DNA of 64,000 nt from CAKAHY01 sp963522175. Its GTDB lineage: Bacteria; Bacillota; Clostridia; Lachnospirales; Lachnospiraceae. The stretch covers positions 186,001 to 250,000 of the forward strand of contig CAUQXC010000001.1 of NCBI GenBank assembly GCA_963522175.1. Direction: 5' to 3'. Shown here in pieces: positions 1 to 8,026 of the stretch (positions are counted from its first letter, which is position 1; each line of letters opens with the position of its first letter). The notes under the pieces are model-generated. The model did not search any database, was not told the DNA's origin, and saw nothing but the letters and a program-made list of their open reading frames with translations. The translations under genes and the position numbers were made by a program.

Positions 1-427
1 ATTCCTCAACTATGGGTGCCATTAAAACCACATAAAAAAACATTGACGGTATAGGAGTGCTTAAAGCCTTGCTTGTCTCCACAAATACCTTATCCTTTTC
101 CACAAGCCTCGATACCGCGGGTATATTCATTACAGCGTTAATCAAAAGTGCTATGGACACCAAAAATATGACAAGTGACGCCAGCTGGCGTCCGCTTGCA
201 CGCAAGGATTCTTCTTTTTCCTTGTCTCCCAAGAGCTTTTCTCTCCTGATGAGGTTTAAAACCACCAAACCCGACATGGTTATAAGAGATGACTTGTAGA
301 CAATTTCCATATCCATTTCTCCGTCATATCCTGATATCACAAACATAACAACCGTGACGGACAGATTTAAAAATACCGGGAATAGGGCAAAAAACATGAC
401 ATTAAAAAAGGAACGTATCTTTCCCAT
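1..427 (-). CDS. CPBP-family intramembrane protease, 3' part outside the window
   Basis: Partial gene running off the left edge. The frame opens with ATG at 427, 11 bases after the aroQ stop, and 142 codons are visible. Several hydrophobic stretches suggest membrane helices. The last visible residues read APIVEE, which matches the start of the EExxxR motif that forms the glutamate active site of the CPBP (Rce1/Abi-like) membrane proteases. The rest of that motif and the two later histidine/asparagine motifs lie outside the window. Members clip prenylated proteins or act as bacteriocin self-immunity factors, and the role cannot be told here. It is probably the distal gene of the nrdR-aroQ operon. 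Confidence 0.75.
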   Translation of the reverse strand, partial: MGKIRSFFNVMFFALFPVFLNLSVTVVMFVISGYDGEMDMEIVYKSSLITMSGLVVLNLIRREKLLGDKEKEESLRASGRQLASLVIFLVSIALLINAVMNIPAVSRLVEKDKVFVETSKALSTPIPSMFFYVVLMAPIVEE

Positions 428-438
428 TGTCTTACTCC

Positions 439-882
439 TTAAATTTGATTTTCAATCATTCTAAATACATACTCAAGAGCGAAGGTATACCCCAAAAGTC
501 CCATGCCCGCTATTTGAGCATCACAAACCGATGCAGTAACGGATTTATGCCTGAACTCTTCTCTTTTATGAATATTAGAGATATGCACCTCTATTTTAGG
601 GCAGGAAAAACATTCAAGGCAATCTCTGATCGCATAGCTGTAATGAGTAAATGCTCCCGGATTTATTATTACAGCCGAAACCCCTTCCGTATAAGCCTCT
701 TGCAGCTTATCTATTATGAACCCTTCCGTATTGCTTTGAAAAATTTCTGTCTCAAGCTTTAAGCTTTTTGCTTTTTCCTCTATAATATCACATAATTGCT
801 CGTAAGTCTTATCTCCGTATTGATTTTTATCCCTTATCCCCAAAAAATTTATATTGGGACCGTTTACAATCAATATTTTCAT
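439..882 (-). CDS. aroQ: 3-dehydroquinate dehydratase, type II
   Basis: Converts 3-dehydroquinate to 3-dehydroshikimate in the shikimate pathway, as a soluble dodecamer in known members. At 147 residues it has the usual type II length. It opens MKILIVNGPNINFLG with the LNGPN-type signature, and later shows INPGAFTHYSYAI (catalytic-loop region) and VEVHIS-like EVHISNIH. An in-frame start lies 11 codons upstream, but the ATG at 882 has AAGAGG in front and the conserved N-terminus begins there. It starts 10 bases after the aroE stop, so two consecutive shikimate enzymes are co-transcribed. Confidence 0.93.
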   Translation of the reverse strand: MKILIVNGPNINFLGIRDKNQYGDKTYEQLCDIIEEKAKSLKLETEIFQSNTEGFIIDKLQEAYTEGVSAVIINPGAFTHYSYAIRDCLECFSCPKIEVHISNIHKREEFRHKSVTASVCDAQIAGMGLLGYTFALEYVFRMIENQI

Positions 883-892
883 CACTAACCTC

Positions 893-1783
893 TTATTTTT
901 TCTCAAGAAACTCAAGTATTGCCGCTTTTGCCTTCTCTTTGGTTTTACTGTCCACCTTTTTACCCTCGTTCCAGTATTCCCATGCGAAAATCCCCTGATT
1001 TATAAGCATATCCAAGCCTGAAACGGCTTTTTTTCCTCTTTTTATAAATTCCTTCATAAATGAAGTTTCCAAAGGCGTATACACCAAATCGATACCTGTT
1101 CGACATTTTTCATAAAAGTGCGAATTTGAAATAATTAAATCTAAATTTTTAGGATACATACCGACAGGTGTGGTCTGAAACACGATATAATCCTTATGTT
1201 CCAAACACCCTATAGAATCGGAGCCTTCAACATCCTTAAACTCAAGTACGCTTAAAGCTGTATCCGAAAAATTCACATTTACGCTTTCCAAAAGCTTATA
1301 TATCTTTTGTTTTTCTCTGCCTATAATCGTAAGGCTTTTTACTTTATGCAAAAAGCACAGATAAATAACGGACTTTGCAGCTCCTCCGCAACCGAGAACA
1401 ATAACATTTTCTCCTTTTATACTTATGTTATTTTCCCAAAGAGCGAGTGCCAAGCCCTCCATATCCGTATTGTAGCCAATATATGAAGCACTCTTTTCAT
1501 CTCTCACTAAAGTATTGACCGCCCCTATAGCCCCTGCCGCTTCGTCAATATGCGAAAGATAGGGGATGACCGCCTGTTTATAGGGTATTGTGATATTTAT
1601 TCCGTGTACACCCAAGGCAAAGGCACCCTTAAGTGCCGTCTCTATATCATTCTCCACCAAAAAAGGAACGTATACCGAGTCTACGCCCATACCGTTCGAT
1701 AAAATTCTATGTAAAAGGGGTGACAGAGAATGCTCCACCGGATTTGCTATTATGCCGCAAACCTTGGCTTTTGCACTAAACAT
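893..1783 (-). CDS. aroE: Shikimate dehydrogenase
   Basis: Reduces 3-dehydroshikimate to shikimate with NADPH. The N-terminal substrate-binding motif NPVEHSLSPLLHR is intact, followed by NITIPYKQAV containing the catalytic lysine. A Rossmann segment VIVLGCGGAAKSV lies near residue 130, and the C-terminus carries GLDMLINQG. The length of 296 residues is normal. The start overlaps the end of yqeG by 8 bases and AAGAGG precedes it, which fits translational coupling. aroK, the next pathway step, is far away at 47.6 kb on the other strand. Confidence 0.95.
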   Translation of the reverse strand: MFSAKAKVCGIIANPVEHSLSPLLHRILSNGMGVDSVYVPFLVENDIETALKGAFALGVHGINITIPYKQAVIPYLSHIDEAAGAIGAVNTLVRDEKSASYIGYNTDMEGLALALWENNISIKGENVIVLGCGGAAKSVIYLCFLHKVKSLTIIGREKQKIYKLLESVNVNFSDTALSVLEFKDVEGSDSIGCLEHKDYIVFQTTPVGMYPKNLDLIISNSHFYEKCRTGIDLVYTPLETSFMKEFIKRGKKAVSGLDMLINQGIFAWEYWNEGKKVDSKTKEKAKAAILEFLEKK

Positions 1784-2288
1784 ATCCCAACCTCTTCTTT
1801 TTACTTTTTTTATAAAAGTATAAGATCAATTTCTCCGGTATTCTTTTAATGACTATCTGTAACTCTTCTTTTTTATTTATGGGTTTTACAAGCACGGATC
1901 TTATTCCGCTTACATTTGCCCCGAATATATCGGTGAAAATCTGGTCGCCGACAAAAACAGTGTTTTCCCTGTTCGTATTCATCATCTCCAAAGCTTTAAG
2001 ATATGACCTTTTAGCGGGTTTTCCCGATTTATATATATATTTCGAGCCGACCGCAAGAGCAAAATCCTTAACCCTCTTTTCCTTATTGTTTGAAAGGAGA
2101 ACCGTGTCAAAGCCCAGACTTCTGAGATTCTCAAAAAACTCTTTATCTTTAGCGCTTGCGGGGCTTCCGTGAGTGGTAAGAGTATTATCTATGTCAAACA
2201 TAAGTCCTTTTATGCCTTCTTTTTTAAACTTTTCAAAGGGTATGTCTTCTACCTTATCAAAATCCATAGTAGGATAAAAAATCTTCAT
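1776..2288 (-). CDS. yqeG: YqeG-family HAD phosphatase
   Basis: Small HAD-superfamily phosphatase (170 residues, class IIIA YqeG family). The HAD motifs are in order: DIDNTLT (catalytic aspartates), VLLSNN (motif II), GKPAKR (motif III lysine) and VFVGDQIFTDIFGAN (motif IV acidic residues). Family members often sit next to aroE in Bacillota, as here. Some relatives act on phosphatidylglycerophosphate, so a lipid or nucleotide phosphatase role is possible, but the substrate is not shown by the sequence. The start at 2288 directly abuts the nrdR stop. Confidence 0.85.
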   Translation of the reverse strand: MKIFYPTMDFDKVEDIPFEKFKKEGIKGLMFDIDNTLTTHGSPASAKDKEFFENLRSLGFDTVLLSNNKEKRVKDFALAVGSKYIYKSGKPAKRSYLKALEMMNTNRENTVFVGDQIFTDIFGANVSGIRSVLVKPINKKEELQIVIKRIPEKLILYFYKKSKKKRLGYV

Positions 2289-2753
2289 CTATTTTTCCTT
2301 TGTAGTGTTTAAAAGCTTTTTAAGCTCTTCCATAAATGTGTTTACATCCTTGAATTCTCTGTATACCGAAGCAAACCTTACATAAGCAACCTCATCAAGC
2401 TCTTTGAGCTTTGACATAACAAGCTCACCTATGGCACTTGCGGGAATCTCCCTTTCTTCTATGGAAAAAATCGCAGTTTCGATTTCATCCACGGTTTTCT
2501 TAATATCCTCGCTTGATACCGGCCTTTTATGGCAGCTTCTTATGATACCCGCTTCTACCTTGCTTCTGTCGTACGTTTCTCTTGTATTGTCTTTTTTCAC
2601 TACAATAACGGGTATGGTTTCCAACTTTTCATAAGTCGTAAAACGCTTTGAGCAGCTTTCACACTGTCTGCGCCTTCTTATGGAAGAATTATCGTCAGAC
2701 GGTCTTGAGTCTATTACCTTAGTGTCTACTGCATTACAAAACGGACATTTCAT
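2289..2753 (-). CDS. nrdR: Transcriptional repressor NrdR
   Basis: Nucleotide-sensing repressor of ribonucleotide reductase genes. The N-terminus carries the four-cysteine zinc ribbon (MKCPFC near residue 1 and CESCSKRF near residue 31), followed by the ATP-cone (VVKKDNTRETYDRSK). The length of 154 residues is typical. It is the first gene of the operon and has a probable promoter in the 78-base gap to the divergent nuclease gene. No ribonucleotide reductase gene is in the window. Confidence 0.95.
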   Translation of the reverse strand: MKCPFCNAVDTKVIDSRPSDDNSSIRRRRQCESCSKRFTTYEKLETIPVIVVKKDNTRETYDRSKVEAGIIRSCHKRPVSSEDIKKTVDEIETAIFSIEEREIPASAIGELVMSKLKELDEVAYVRFASVYREFKDVNTFMEELKKLLNTTKEK

Positions 2754-2831
2754 TATTACCTCCTCAGGTTTTCAAAGTGTTTTAACTATGGTATAACATT
2801 AAATATCAAAAGTCAATAAAAGGGGGACTAT
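2754..2831. promoter_or_regulatory. Divergent promoter region nrdR / yprB-like
   Basis: A 78-base AT-rich gap between divergent genes. Toward yprB there is TATAAC preceded at 17 bases by TTTTCA. Toward nrdR there is TTGACT with TACCAT 17 bases downstream. Both are partial matches to vegetative hexamers. I saw no clear NrdR box pair. GGGGG lies just before the nuclease start and GAGG before nrdR. Confidence 0.4.
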
Positions 2832-3917
2832 ATGAAAATAATAACAAAGAATATTAAGATGCAGCTCAGTTTTAAACCTGCCGCCATCCCCGACATTTCC
2901 AAATGTCTTTTTTTTGACATAGAAACAAGCGGTTTCAGTCCAAAAAACTCTGATATATACTTAATAGGTATAGCCTATTTTACCGATGAATGCAATCTGT
3001 TTTTTAAACAATGGTTCCTTGAGGGGCTTTCCGACGAAAAAAAAGCTTTAACGGAGTTTTATCATACCCTGAAAGACTTTGATTTTTTAGTACATTTTAA
3101 CGGCGATAATTTTGATATACCCTTTGTAAAATATTGTTTGAATTCGTACTCTTTGGAGAGCGAAGCCTTGGATAATATCAAGAGCCTTGATATTTATAAG
3201 TCTGTTCGCCCTTTTAAAAATATACTCGGAAGAGACAAATTAAATCAAACTTCACTGGAAGAATTTCTAAAGCTCAAAAGAGATGATAAATACAGCGGAG
3301 GAGAGCTTATAAAGGTTTACAAAAGCTATATGCAGGAAGCTACCGAAAATGCCGACCTGCTTTCTCTTCTCCTTTTACATAATGAATGTGATATTTTAGG
3401 TCTGGTACGGCTTTCTGCCTTGCTTAACTACGAAAGTTATTTTAAGAGCGATTTTTCTTTACTTTCTTATGAGATTAGCCGAAGCTTTGTAAAAATAGAC
3501 TTTAAAACTCCTATAAAGCTTTGTAAAAATCTCGAATATACATATAACAATATAAGAGCGGAGCTTAAATCGGAAGCTTTATCTTTATACTGTCCGCTTT
3601 TTGAAGGAAGCCTCAACTACTACCTGCCTAACTATAAAGATTATTTTTATCTGCCGAAGGAGAATATTTGTATACACAAAGACGTAGCCATGTTTGTAGA
3701 CAAGTCGGCTAAAGAAAAGGCAACAAAAGAAAACGCCTTTTTAAGCCGAAACGATACTTTTCTTTGCATAGAGGGTAAGCCTGAATTAAAACTCTTTTCC
3801 GAAAGCTTTGATTCTCCGCACAAATACGTCATTTTAAGCGAATTTGATTTTGAGGGTATGGCTAAGCTTATAAGTTCGGAGGTGCTTAAAAATCACAAAA
3901 AAGGGAAGACGATTTAA
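2832..3917 (+). CDS. YprB-like ribonuclease H-fold exonuclease
   Basis: Predicted 3'-5' exonuclease-type protein (361 residues) of the YprB RNase H-like family. DEDD-type acidic motifs can be followed: FFDIETSGF near residue 28, HFNGDNFDIPFVK near residue 95, and a C-terminal NECDILGLV motif near residue 185. The family is widespread in Bacillota and its substrate is poorly defined. The C-terminal 150 residues have no motif I recognise. Its last codons are also the stem of a terminator serving the convergent reductase gene. Confidence 0.75.
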   Translation: MKIITKNIKMQLSFKPAAIPDISKCLFFDIETSGFSPKNSDIYLIGIAYFTDECNLFFKQWFLEGLSDEKKALTEFYHTLKDFDFLVHFNGDNFDIPFVKYCLNSYSLESEALDNIKSLDIYKSVRPFKNILGRDKLNQTSLEEFLKLKRDDKYSGGELIKVYKSYMQEATENADLLSLLLLHNECDILGLVRLSALLNYESYFKSDFSLLSYEISRSFVKIDFKTPIKLCKNLEYTYNNIRAELKSEALSLYCPLFEGSLNYYLPNYKDYFYLPKENICIHKDVAMFVDKSAKEKATKENAFLSRNDTFLCIEGKPELKLFSESFDSPHKYVILSEFDFEGMAKLISSEVLKNHKKGKTI

Positions 3918-3929
3918 CACCGTCTTCCC
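3897..3929 (-). terminator. Intrinsic terminator of the ahpC/reductase operon
   Basis: A perfect 9-bp stem (GGGAAGACG at 3903-3911 and CGTCTTCCC at 3921-3929) with a 9-base loop. Read on the minus strand it is followed by TTTTTTG. The stem overlaps the last codons and stop of the plus-strand nuclease gene. On the plus strand there is no U-tract, so it serves mainly the minus-strand operon. Confidence 0.8.
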
Positions 3930-3953
3930 GAAATATCATTTACCTCTTGAAGC

Positions 3954-5576
3954 TTACTTCAAAAGCTCCGTCAACTGCTCTATATTTTTCTTTCCGAAGC
4001 TTACCTTGTCATCATCTATGACCATGCAAGGTACACTCATAACCTTATATTTGTCCTTCAAATCTCCGAAATGATTGATATCGTATGTAGCGACTTCTAT
4101 ATTCGGATTTAATGCCGCAATACGCCATGCCGCAACAACAAGATCCGGGCACATGGTACATGACAGAGAAATAAGAATTTTAATCTTTCTTTTCTCACTC
4201 AAGGAAAGAACCGCCTGTTTTGCAGTCTCATCCAGAGCCTGACCCGGTCCCGCAATATTGTAAAGTCCCAAAATAAATGAGGTGAATTCGTGACCTCCCG
4301 GTACGCCGTGGAAGCTGTGACCGCTGTACGAGCCGTCCTCTCGTATTATTCTTACGCAAGGTCTTAAAACATCCGCAGTATCATTTTTTACAACACTGAG
4401 TTTTTCCGTAAGTCCCGCAAGCTCATTCATATAAGCTTCAAGCTCTTTTGATATTTCTCTGTCGTCAAGGCAAAGCTCCAAAGTAAGCTTTGAGCTCATT
4501 CTGTCAAAGACGGTATTTAGCTGGATAAGCATATCGCTTGTAAATATCTCCGATGAGGAAGTTATATCCGCACCCTTATCTGAAGCTCTCTGCTCTTTTT
4601 TTACATTGCTTTCACGCTTAGGAGCCTCAGGCACGATTCCCGTCTTCTTTTGCATGGCAGCCGCATATTTTTCAAGCTCGGTCGCCGCCAATGCTCCGTC
4701 ACCCACTGCCGTTACAACCTGTCTTAAAGGCTTGTCACATACGTCTCCGCTCGCATAGACACCGTCAATACTCGTTTTTTGGTTTCTGTCCGTCCATATA
4801 TAGCCTCTGTCTGTAAGCTGAAGTTTATCCTTTACAAGCTCCGTTTGAGGCAGGAAACCCGCAAAAACAAATACACCTATGTTATCATCCGATGAATACT
4901 CGAAGTTTTCTCCGGTTTTATTGTTTTTGTATACAATCCTGTTTAAAAAGGTTTCTCCCGAAACCTCGACAAGCTCGGTATTTGTAAGCACCTTTATCTT
5001 GTCGTTTTCTTTAACATGTCGGGCTGTCGCCTTGTCACATTTAAAATCGTCTCCGCGAACTAAAATAGTAAGCTTCTTTGCATATCTTGTAAGGAAAACA
5101 CTTTCTTCAGCCGCTGCATATCCTCCGCCTATCACAAAAACCTCTTTATCGGTGAAAAATTCTCCGTCACAGGTTGCACAGTACGCAACCCCTCTTCCCT
5201 TGTACTCCTCTTCACCCTTAAAGCCTACGGTTCTCGGTCTTGCTCCCGTAGCCAACAATATACCGAAAGCTTTATAATCTCCCTTGTTTGTATGTACGGT
5301 TTTGATATCTCCCTCAAGCTCAAGACTTGTTGCATCAGCTATGGCAAATTCAGCTCCGAAGCTTGACGCCTGTTTTCTCATTGTTTCCGTCAGGGTGTGA
5401 CCGTCCGTACTTTCTATACCCGGATAATTGACAACCTCGTTGGTTATTCTTATTTGTCCGCCGAAATTTTCCTTTTCCAATACCAATACTCTGTAGCAGG
5501 CTCTCGCCAGATACAGGGCGGCGGTGAGCCCCGAAGGCCCACCGCCAATAATTACAACATCATATAAATGTTCCAT
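3954..5576 (-). CDS. AhpF-like thioredoxin reductase with C-terminal thioredoxin-fold domain
   Basis: Flavoprotein disulfide reductase (540 residues) that probably feeds electrons from NAD(P)H to the AhpC just upstream. The N-terminal 320 residues form a TrxR core: FAD motif GGGPSG at residues 11-16, redox pair CATC at 133-136, NAD(P)-binding GGGYAA and C-terminal ASGDV. After a charged linker comes an AhpF-N-like double thioredoxin fold with CTMC near 473-476. In E. coli AhpF the thioredoxin-like part is N-terminal, so here the order is reversed. A GTG lies two codons upstream, but the ATG at 5576 has AAGGGG at proper spacing. It follows ahpC by 19 bases. Confidence 0.85.
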   Translation of the reverse strand: MEHLYDVVIIGGGPSGLTAALYLARACYRVLVLEKENFGGQIRITNEVVNYPGIESTDGHTLTETMRKQASSFGAEFAIADATSLELEGDIKTVHTNKGDYKAFGILLATGARPRTVGFKGEEEYKGRGVAYCATCDGEFFTDKEVFVIGGGYAAAEESVFLTRYAKKLTILVRGDDFKCDKATARHVKENDKIKVLTNTELVEVSGETFLNRIVYKNNKTGENFEYSSDDNIGVFVFAGFLPQTELVKDKLQLTDRGYIWTDRNQKTSIDGVYASGDVCDKPLRQVVTAVGDGALAATELEKYAAAMQKKTGIVPEAPKRESNVKKEQRASDKGADITSSSEIFTSDMLIQLNTVFDRMSSKLTLELCLDDREISKELEAYMNELAGLTEKLSVVKNDTADVLRPCVRIIREDGSYSGHSFHGVPGGHEFTSFILGLYNIAGPGQALDETAKQAVLSLSEKRKIKILISLSCTMCPDLVVAAWRIAALNPNIEVATYDINHFGDLKDKYKVMSVPCMVIDDDKVSFGKKNIEQLTELLK

Positions 5577-5595
5577 ATACACCCCTTTTTTTATC

Positions 5596-6159
5596 TTATA
5601 ATGCTCCTACTAAATCCAAGCTAGGCTTTAATGTTTCCTGACCCGGCTGCCACTTTGCAGGGCAAACTTCATTTCCATGCTCATGTACGAACTGGCAAGC
5701 CTGAACCTTTCTGAAAAGCTCCTCCGCATTTCTTCCTACGTTTCCCGCACTTACTTCATACGAAACTATCTTTCCTTCAGGATTGATAATGAAGCTTCCT
5801 CTTTCAGCAAGTCCGTTTTCCTCTATATAAACTTCAAAATCCTTTGATATTACATGAGTAGGATCTGCTATCATAGGATACTCAAGCTTCTTAATTCTCT
5901 CTGAAGCATCATGCCAAGCCTTATGTACGAAGTGTGTATCTGTAGATACTGAATAAATCTCTACTCCGGCAGCTTTGAAATCCGCATACTTGTTCTGTAA
6001 ATCCTCAAGCTCTGTAGGGCAAACAAAAGTAAAATCCGCAGGATAGAAGAAGAATACACTCCACTTTCCAAGCAAATCAGCCTTTGAAACCGTCTTAAAC
6101 TCTCCCTTGTGGTAAACCTGAGCTGTGAAATCAGCTACTTCTTTGTTAATTAATGACAT
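5596..6159 (-). CDS. ahpC: Alkyl hydroperoxide reductase C (2-Cys peroxiredoxin)
   Basis: Typical 2-Cys peroxiredoxin of 187 residues that reduces hydrogen peroxide and organic peroxides. The peroxidatic cysteine is C47 in the motif ADFTFVCPTE, and the resolving cysteine is C166 in EVCPAKWQPG. AAGGAGG stands before the ATG. It is first in a two-gene operon with the AhpF-like reductase, its likely electron donor. A Fur/PerR-type inverted repeat and a good promoter lie upstream, which fits metal- or peroxide-controlled expression. Confidence 0.96.
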   Translation of the reverse strand: MSLINKEVADFTAQVYHKGEFKTVSKADLLGKWSVFFFYPADFTFVCPTELEDLQNKYADFKAAGVEIYSVSTDTHFVHKAWHDASERIKKLEYPMIADPTHVISKDFEVYIEENGLAERGSFIINPEGKIVSYEVSAGNVGRNAEELFRKVQACQFVHEHGNEVCPAKWQPGQETLKPSLDLVGAL

Positions 6160-6229
6160 AATTAAATACCTCCTTATATTATGGTCTGAGTATCTCTCAA
6201 ACCTTCTTTTTATTATTTACCTATATATT

Positions 6230-6278
6230 AATACCATATATTCTCTAATAAATCAAGTAATTTTGATAATAATTATCA
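6230..6278 (-). promoter_or_regulatory. ahpC promoter with Fur/PerR-type 7-1-7 operator
   Basis: TGATAAT-A-ATTATCA at 6264-6278 is a perfect 7-1-7 inverted repeat. It equals the Bacillus Fur consensus as I know it and differs from the PerR consensus (TTATAAT-N-ATTATAA) at the second position of each arm. On the minus strand TTGATT (6251-6256) and TATTAA, 17 bases apart, form a likely ahpC promoter, so the box lies just upstream of the -35. The binding regulator could be PerR, Fur or another family member; none is encoded in the window. Confidence 0.65.
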
Positions 6279-6366
6279 TTTTTATATAAAACTTTAAATC
6301 TTGACCCCAAAATGCTTTGAAACTGCCGCAGACCCGCTCCTTAATAGCTATTTAAATAAAATTATA

Positions 6367-6966
6367 CTACTTTATACATTTAAACAGATAATAACTCTTT
6401 GCCGCATTCTCGTATTTAGGGTCAAATCCGTGCTTTTCAAATATTGTATTAAAATTATTGAGAATAAAAGAATAGTTATAGGTTACAATTATTGCACTAT
6501 CCAACTCTCTATCTTCGGTAATAATTTTATTCTCATTGCCTATCTTAACCCAAACACCATATAAACCGTTATCCTGTAAAATAAGTTTACATCCCCATTC
6601 AGTTCCATACATACTCTTTTTATATGGAATAAGTTTGTTTCTCAGGAAAATATCTGCTTTATCTATATTGTTAATATTCATATCTATTTCTTCAGGTCTG
6701 ATATACTTTGTCCATATTTCTTCAGGATCCAGCCTTCGTAATACATAAAAGAATGTATATACCGTCATCTCACCCTCATTTACATAGGTAAAGTTAATAT
6801 ATTCTGTTCCCATATCTTTTTCTTTTACGATGTATTTCTCATCTTCATAAATCACATACGCAGAATATTCATATACCATATCCTTTGTACTTATTTCCAA
6901 TATATTGTCATTCTCTTTTATCCAGTAGTTATATTCTTCTAACAATTCTTTTAATCTGTCAAACAT
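6367..6966 (-). CDS. Putative TNT-immunity protein, copy 1
   Basis: Soluble 199-residue protein of a family I cannot name, rich in acidic and aromatic residues. It is one of three near-identical paralogues in this window. Each one overlaps the 3' end of a TNT toxin-tip fragment and has its own ribosome site (AGGAG, 7 bases before ATG), the usual layout of toxin tip followed by immunity gene. Here the toxin part is only a stub. Its first 50 residues resemble copy 3 and its middle resembles copy 2, which suggests recombination among copies. Immunity to the NAD-glycohydrolase toxin is inferred from position only. Confidence 0.5.
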   Translation of the reverse strand: MFDRLKELLEEYNYWIKENDNILEISTKDMVYEYSAYVIYEDEKYIVKEKDMGTEYINFTYVNEGEMTVYTFFYVLRRLDPEEIWTKYIRPEEIDMNINNIDKADIFLRNKLIPYKKSMYGTEWGCKLILQDNGLYGVWVKIGNENKIITEDRELDSAIIVTYNYSFILNNFNTIFEKHGFDPKYENAAKSYYLFKCIK

Positions 6967-7033
6967 TTTCTTACTCCTATTTGCTTAAGCCAACCTTCGT
7001 TAATCATATATTTAATACTAATGCGTTTACCGC
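6951..7033 (-). pseudogene. TNT toxin C-terminal stub, copy 1
   Basis: The last 27 or so codons of the TNT fragment seen whole in copies 2 and 3 (ending EGWLKQIGVRKCLTD). They are cut off at 7033/7034, where the sequence jumps to the spacer of the next unit. It overlaps the start of immunity copy 1 by 16 bases, as in the other copies. The junction marks the end point of the duplication that built the array. Confidence 0.7.
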
Positions 7034-7074
7034 ATCTCATCACTTACCTTAGTAGAACTTTTTTATATGACAAA

Positions 7075-7109
7075 GGTCTCCTATAACTTATATTTTATCA
7101 TAGAAGACC
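7075..7109. repeat. Inverted repeat in array spacer, copy 2
   Basis: Arms GGTCTCCTAT and ATAGAAGACC pair with one mismatch around an AT-rich loop. The same element recurs at 8565-8599. It sits about 25 bases after each immunity gene stop on the minus strand and could be a weak terminator. The following minus-strand bases contain only short T runs. Confidence 0.4.
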
Positions 7110-7135
7110 GCTCCTTAATAGCTATTTATTATAAA

Positions 7136-7738
7136 CTACAATACTATACATCCAAATAGATAATAATCCTTTGCCGTATTTTCGTATTTAGGGTCAAATC
7201 CGTGCTTTTCAAATACTGTATTAAAGTTATTGAGAATAAAAGAATAGTTATAGGTTACAATTATTGCACTATCCAACTCTCTATCTTCGGTAATAATTTT
7301 ATTCTCATTGCCTATCTTAACCCAAACACCATATAAACCGTTATCCTGTAAAATAAGTTTACATCCCCATTCAGTTCCATACATACTCTTTTTATATGGA
7401 ATAAGTTTGTTTCTCAGGAAAATATCTGCTTTATCTATATTGTTAATATTCATATCTATTTCTTCATGTCTGATATACTTTGTCCATATTTCTTCAGGAG
7501 CCAACCTCTGCAGTACATAAAAAAATGTGCATACCGTCATCTCATCCTCATTTACATAGGTAAATTTAATATATTCCCTTCCCATATCCTTTATTTTTAC
7601 AATGTATTTCTCATCTTCATAAATCACATACACAGAATATTCATGTACCATATCCTCTGTACTTATTCTCAGTACATTATCTTTCTCTTTTATCCAGTAG
7701 TTATATTCTTCTAACAATTCTTTTAATCTGTCAAACAT
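7136..7738 (-). CDS. Putative TNT-immunity protein, copy 2
   Basis: A 200-residue paralogue of the genes at 6367 and 8627. The C-terminal 90 or so residues are identical to copy 3, while residues up to about 107 differ at many places. It begins inside the TNT fragment at 7723-8013 with a 16-base overlap, and its AGGAG lies in the toxin coding sequence, so translation would be coupled. No signal peptide or membrane segment is visible, as expected for a cytoplasmic antitoxin. Family unknown; the role is inferred from the toxin neighbour. Confidence 0.5.
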   Translation of the reverse strand: MFDRLKELLEEYNYWIKEKDNVLRISTEDMVHEYSVYVIYEDEKYIVKIKDMGREYIKFTYVNEDEMTVCTFFYVLQRLAPEEIWTKYIRHEEIDMNINNIDKADIFLRNKLIPYKKSMYGTEWGCKLILQDNGLYGVWVKIGNENKIITEDRELDSAIIVTYNYSFILNNFNTVFEKHGFDPKYENTAKDYYLFGCIVL

Positions 7739-8013
7739 TTTCTTACTCCTATTTGCTTAAGCCAACCTTCTTTTAACATATATTTAATACTAATGCGTTT
7801 ACCGCTTGGATCCATTTTTATATACTGAGTTCCTCCTCCCGGTTGGTCAAACCATGGCGCTATTTCTCCATAAGTAAACTCCATATCCTTGAGCAACTCA
7901 TACTCATAATAATCCCCATATCTTACATGTACGGCTAAAGATCTCATTTCCGGAGTGTCATTTATTCCTCCCAAAAAACCTCCGCTAGGTTCACCATATC
8001 TGCTAAACTGAAA
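7723..8013 (-). pseudogene. Orphan TNT (NAD-glycohydrolase) toxin tip, copy 2
   Basis: Open frame of 96 codons with no ATG and no ribosome site, bounded upstream by a stop at 8014-8016. It reads as the C-terminal half of the TNT domain (tuberculosis necrotizing toxin, DUF4237), which hydrolyses NAD. It has FSRYG followed by GGFLGG, then MRSL, YYEYELLKD and the diagnostic APWFDQPGGGTQY holding the conserved glutamine. The N-terminal delivery part is missing, so it looks like a silent cassette that could recombine onto a full-length polymorphic toxin. The protein from 7974 is identical to that of copy 3. Confidence 0.7.
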
Positions 8014-8026
8014 TTAAAATACTATT

